Shown in pieces: positions 63,810-64,000 of a stretch of 64,000 bases of DNA; the first letter of the stretch is position 1; each line of letters begins with the position of its first letter. The stretch is from Ascidia mentula (lineage: Eukaryota; Chordata; Ascidiacea; Phlebobranchia; Ascidiidae). Where the stretch lies: the NCBI GenBank assembly GCA_947561715.1, contig OX387197.1:7127001-7191000 (forward strand), in the 5' to 3' direction. Under the pieces are notes generated by a model. That model searched no databases. It was not told the DNA's origin and saw nothing but the letters and a program-made list of their open reading frames with translations. Position numbers and translations under genes: made by a program.

Positions 63810-64000
63810 GTCAGTTTGTATTTGGTAATTTGCTGGACTATATTACTTATCATTTGACATTGAGCATATTCAACTTTTGTGTTATTTCTTGTTAGTGGTT
63901 GTGGACTTATAAACAAAATTTGTAAAACTTAACTGAAAAGGGCTGCATGTAAAATTGTTAATAATTAATATCTGGAAATTTAGGTTATTTTTGGTGGTAA

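Overview
The window looks like AT-rich genomic DNA of an invertebrate chordate, most likely an ascidian tunicate of the Ciona kind. This is an inference. It rests on compact multi-exon genes with GT-AG introns, animal-specific families (ARID5, COMMD9, TAF7, USP36, DHX15, DNAJB13, a Not-type homeobox gene, POT1) and short AT-rich spacers. No bacterial operon, CRISPR array or long retroelement is visible. Exon models were built by hand from splice sites, reading phase and remembered family sequences, with no transcript evidence.

Layout. 0.6-9.0 kb (+): an ARID5-type DNA-binding protein whose 5' end is unclear. 11.2-16.9 kb (-): COMMD9, five exons, with exon 4 flanked by a 0.4-kb inverted repeat. 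17.7-21.3 kb (-): TAF7, eleven exons, one intron of U12 (minor) type. 22.0-24.5 kb (+): an intronless USP36-like deubiquitinase, divergent from TAF7. 25.8-33.3 kb (+): DHX15/Prp43, fifteen exons. 34.2-35.2 kb (-): intronless DNAJB13, tail to tail with DHX15. 35.2-42.4 kb: a gene-poor stretch with small repeats and an inverted partial copy of the next gene. 42.4-44.1 kb (+): a Not (NOTO) homeobox gene. 46.4-50.8 kb (+): a class A GPCR in eleven exons. 52.0-54.3 kb (-): an unrecognised 766-codon disordered protein with a PP1-docking motif. A diverged copy of its C-terminal end lies at 45.3-45.5 kb, on the other side of the GPCR. 56.6-61.0 kb (-): an AAAP-family amino acid transporter in seven exons. 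62.9 kb to the end (+): the first three coding exons of POT1, which continues past the window.

The genes are mostly unrelated housekeeping or regulatory genes and do not form a pathway. RNA and chromatin functions are common: ARID5, TAF7, USP36, DHX15 and POT1. DNAJB13 is a ciliary radial-spoke gene and Not a developmental regulator.

The most unusual items are: a hammerhead-ribozyme-like motif near 62.05 kb with every core position filled; the inverted repeat that would put COMMD9 exon 4 in an RNA loop; the U12-type intron of TAF7; two local partial gene duplications; a run of CRE-type TGACGTCA sites in ARID5 coding sequence and 3' flank; and several small non-autonomous repeats (two tRNA-derived SINE copies, a CCAGATTGGAAA-ended MITE pair, and other foldbacks).
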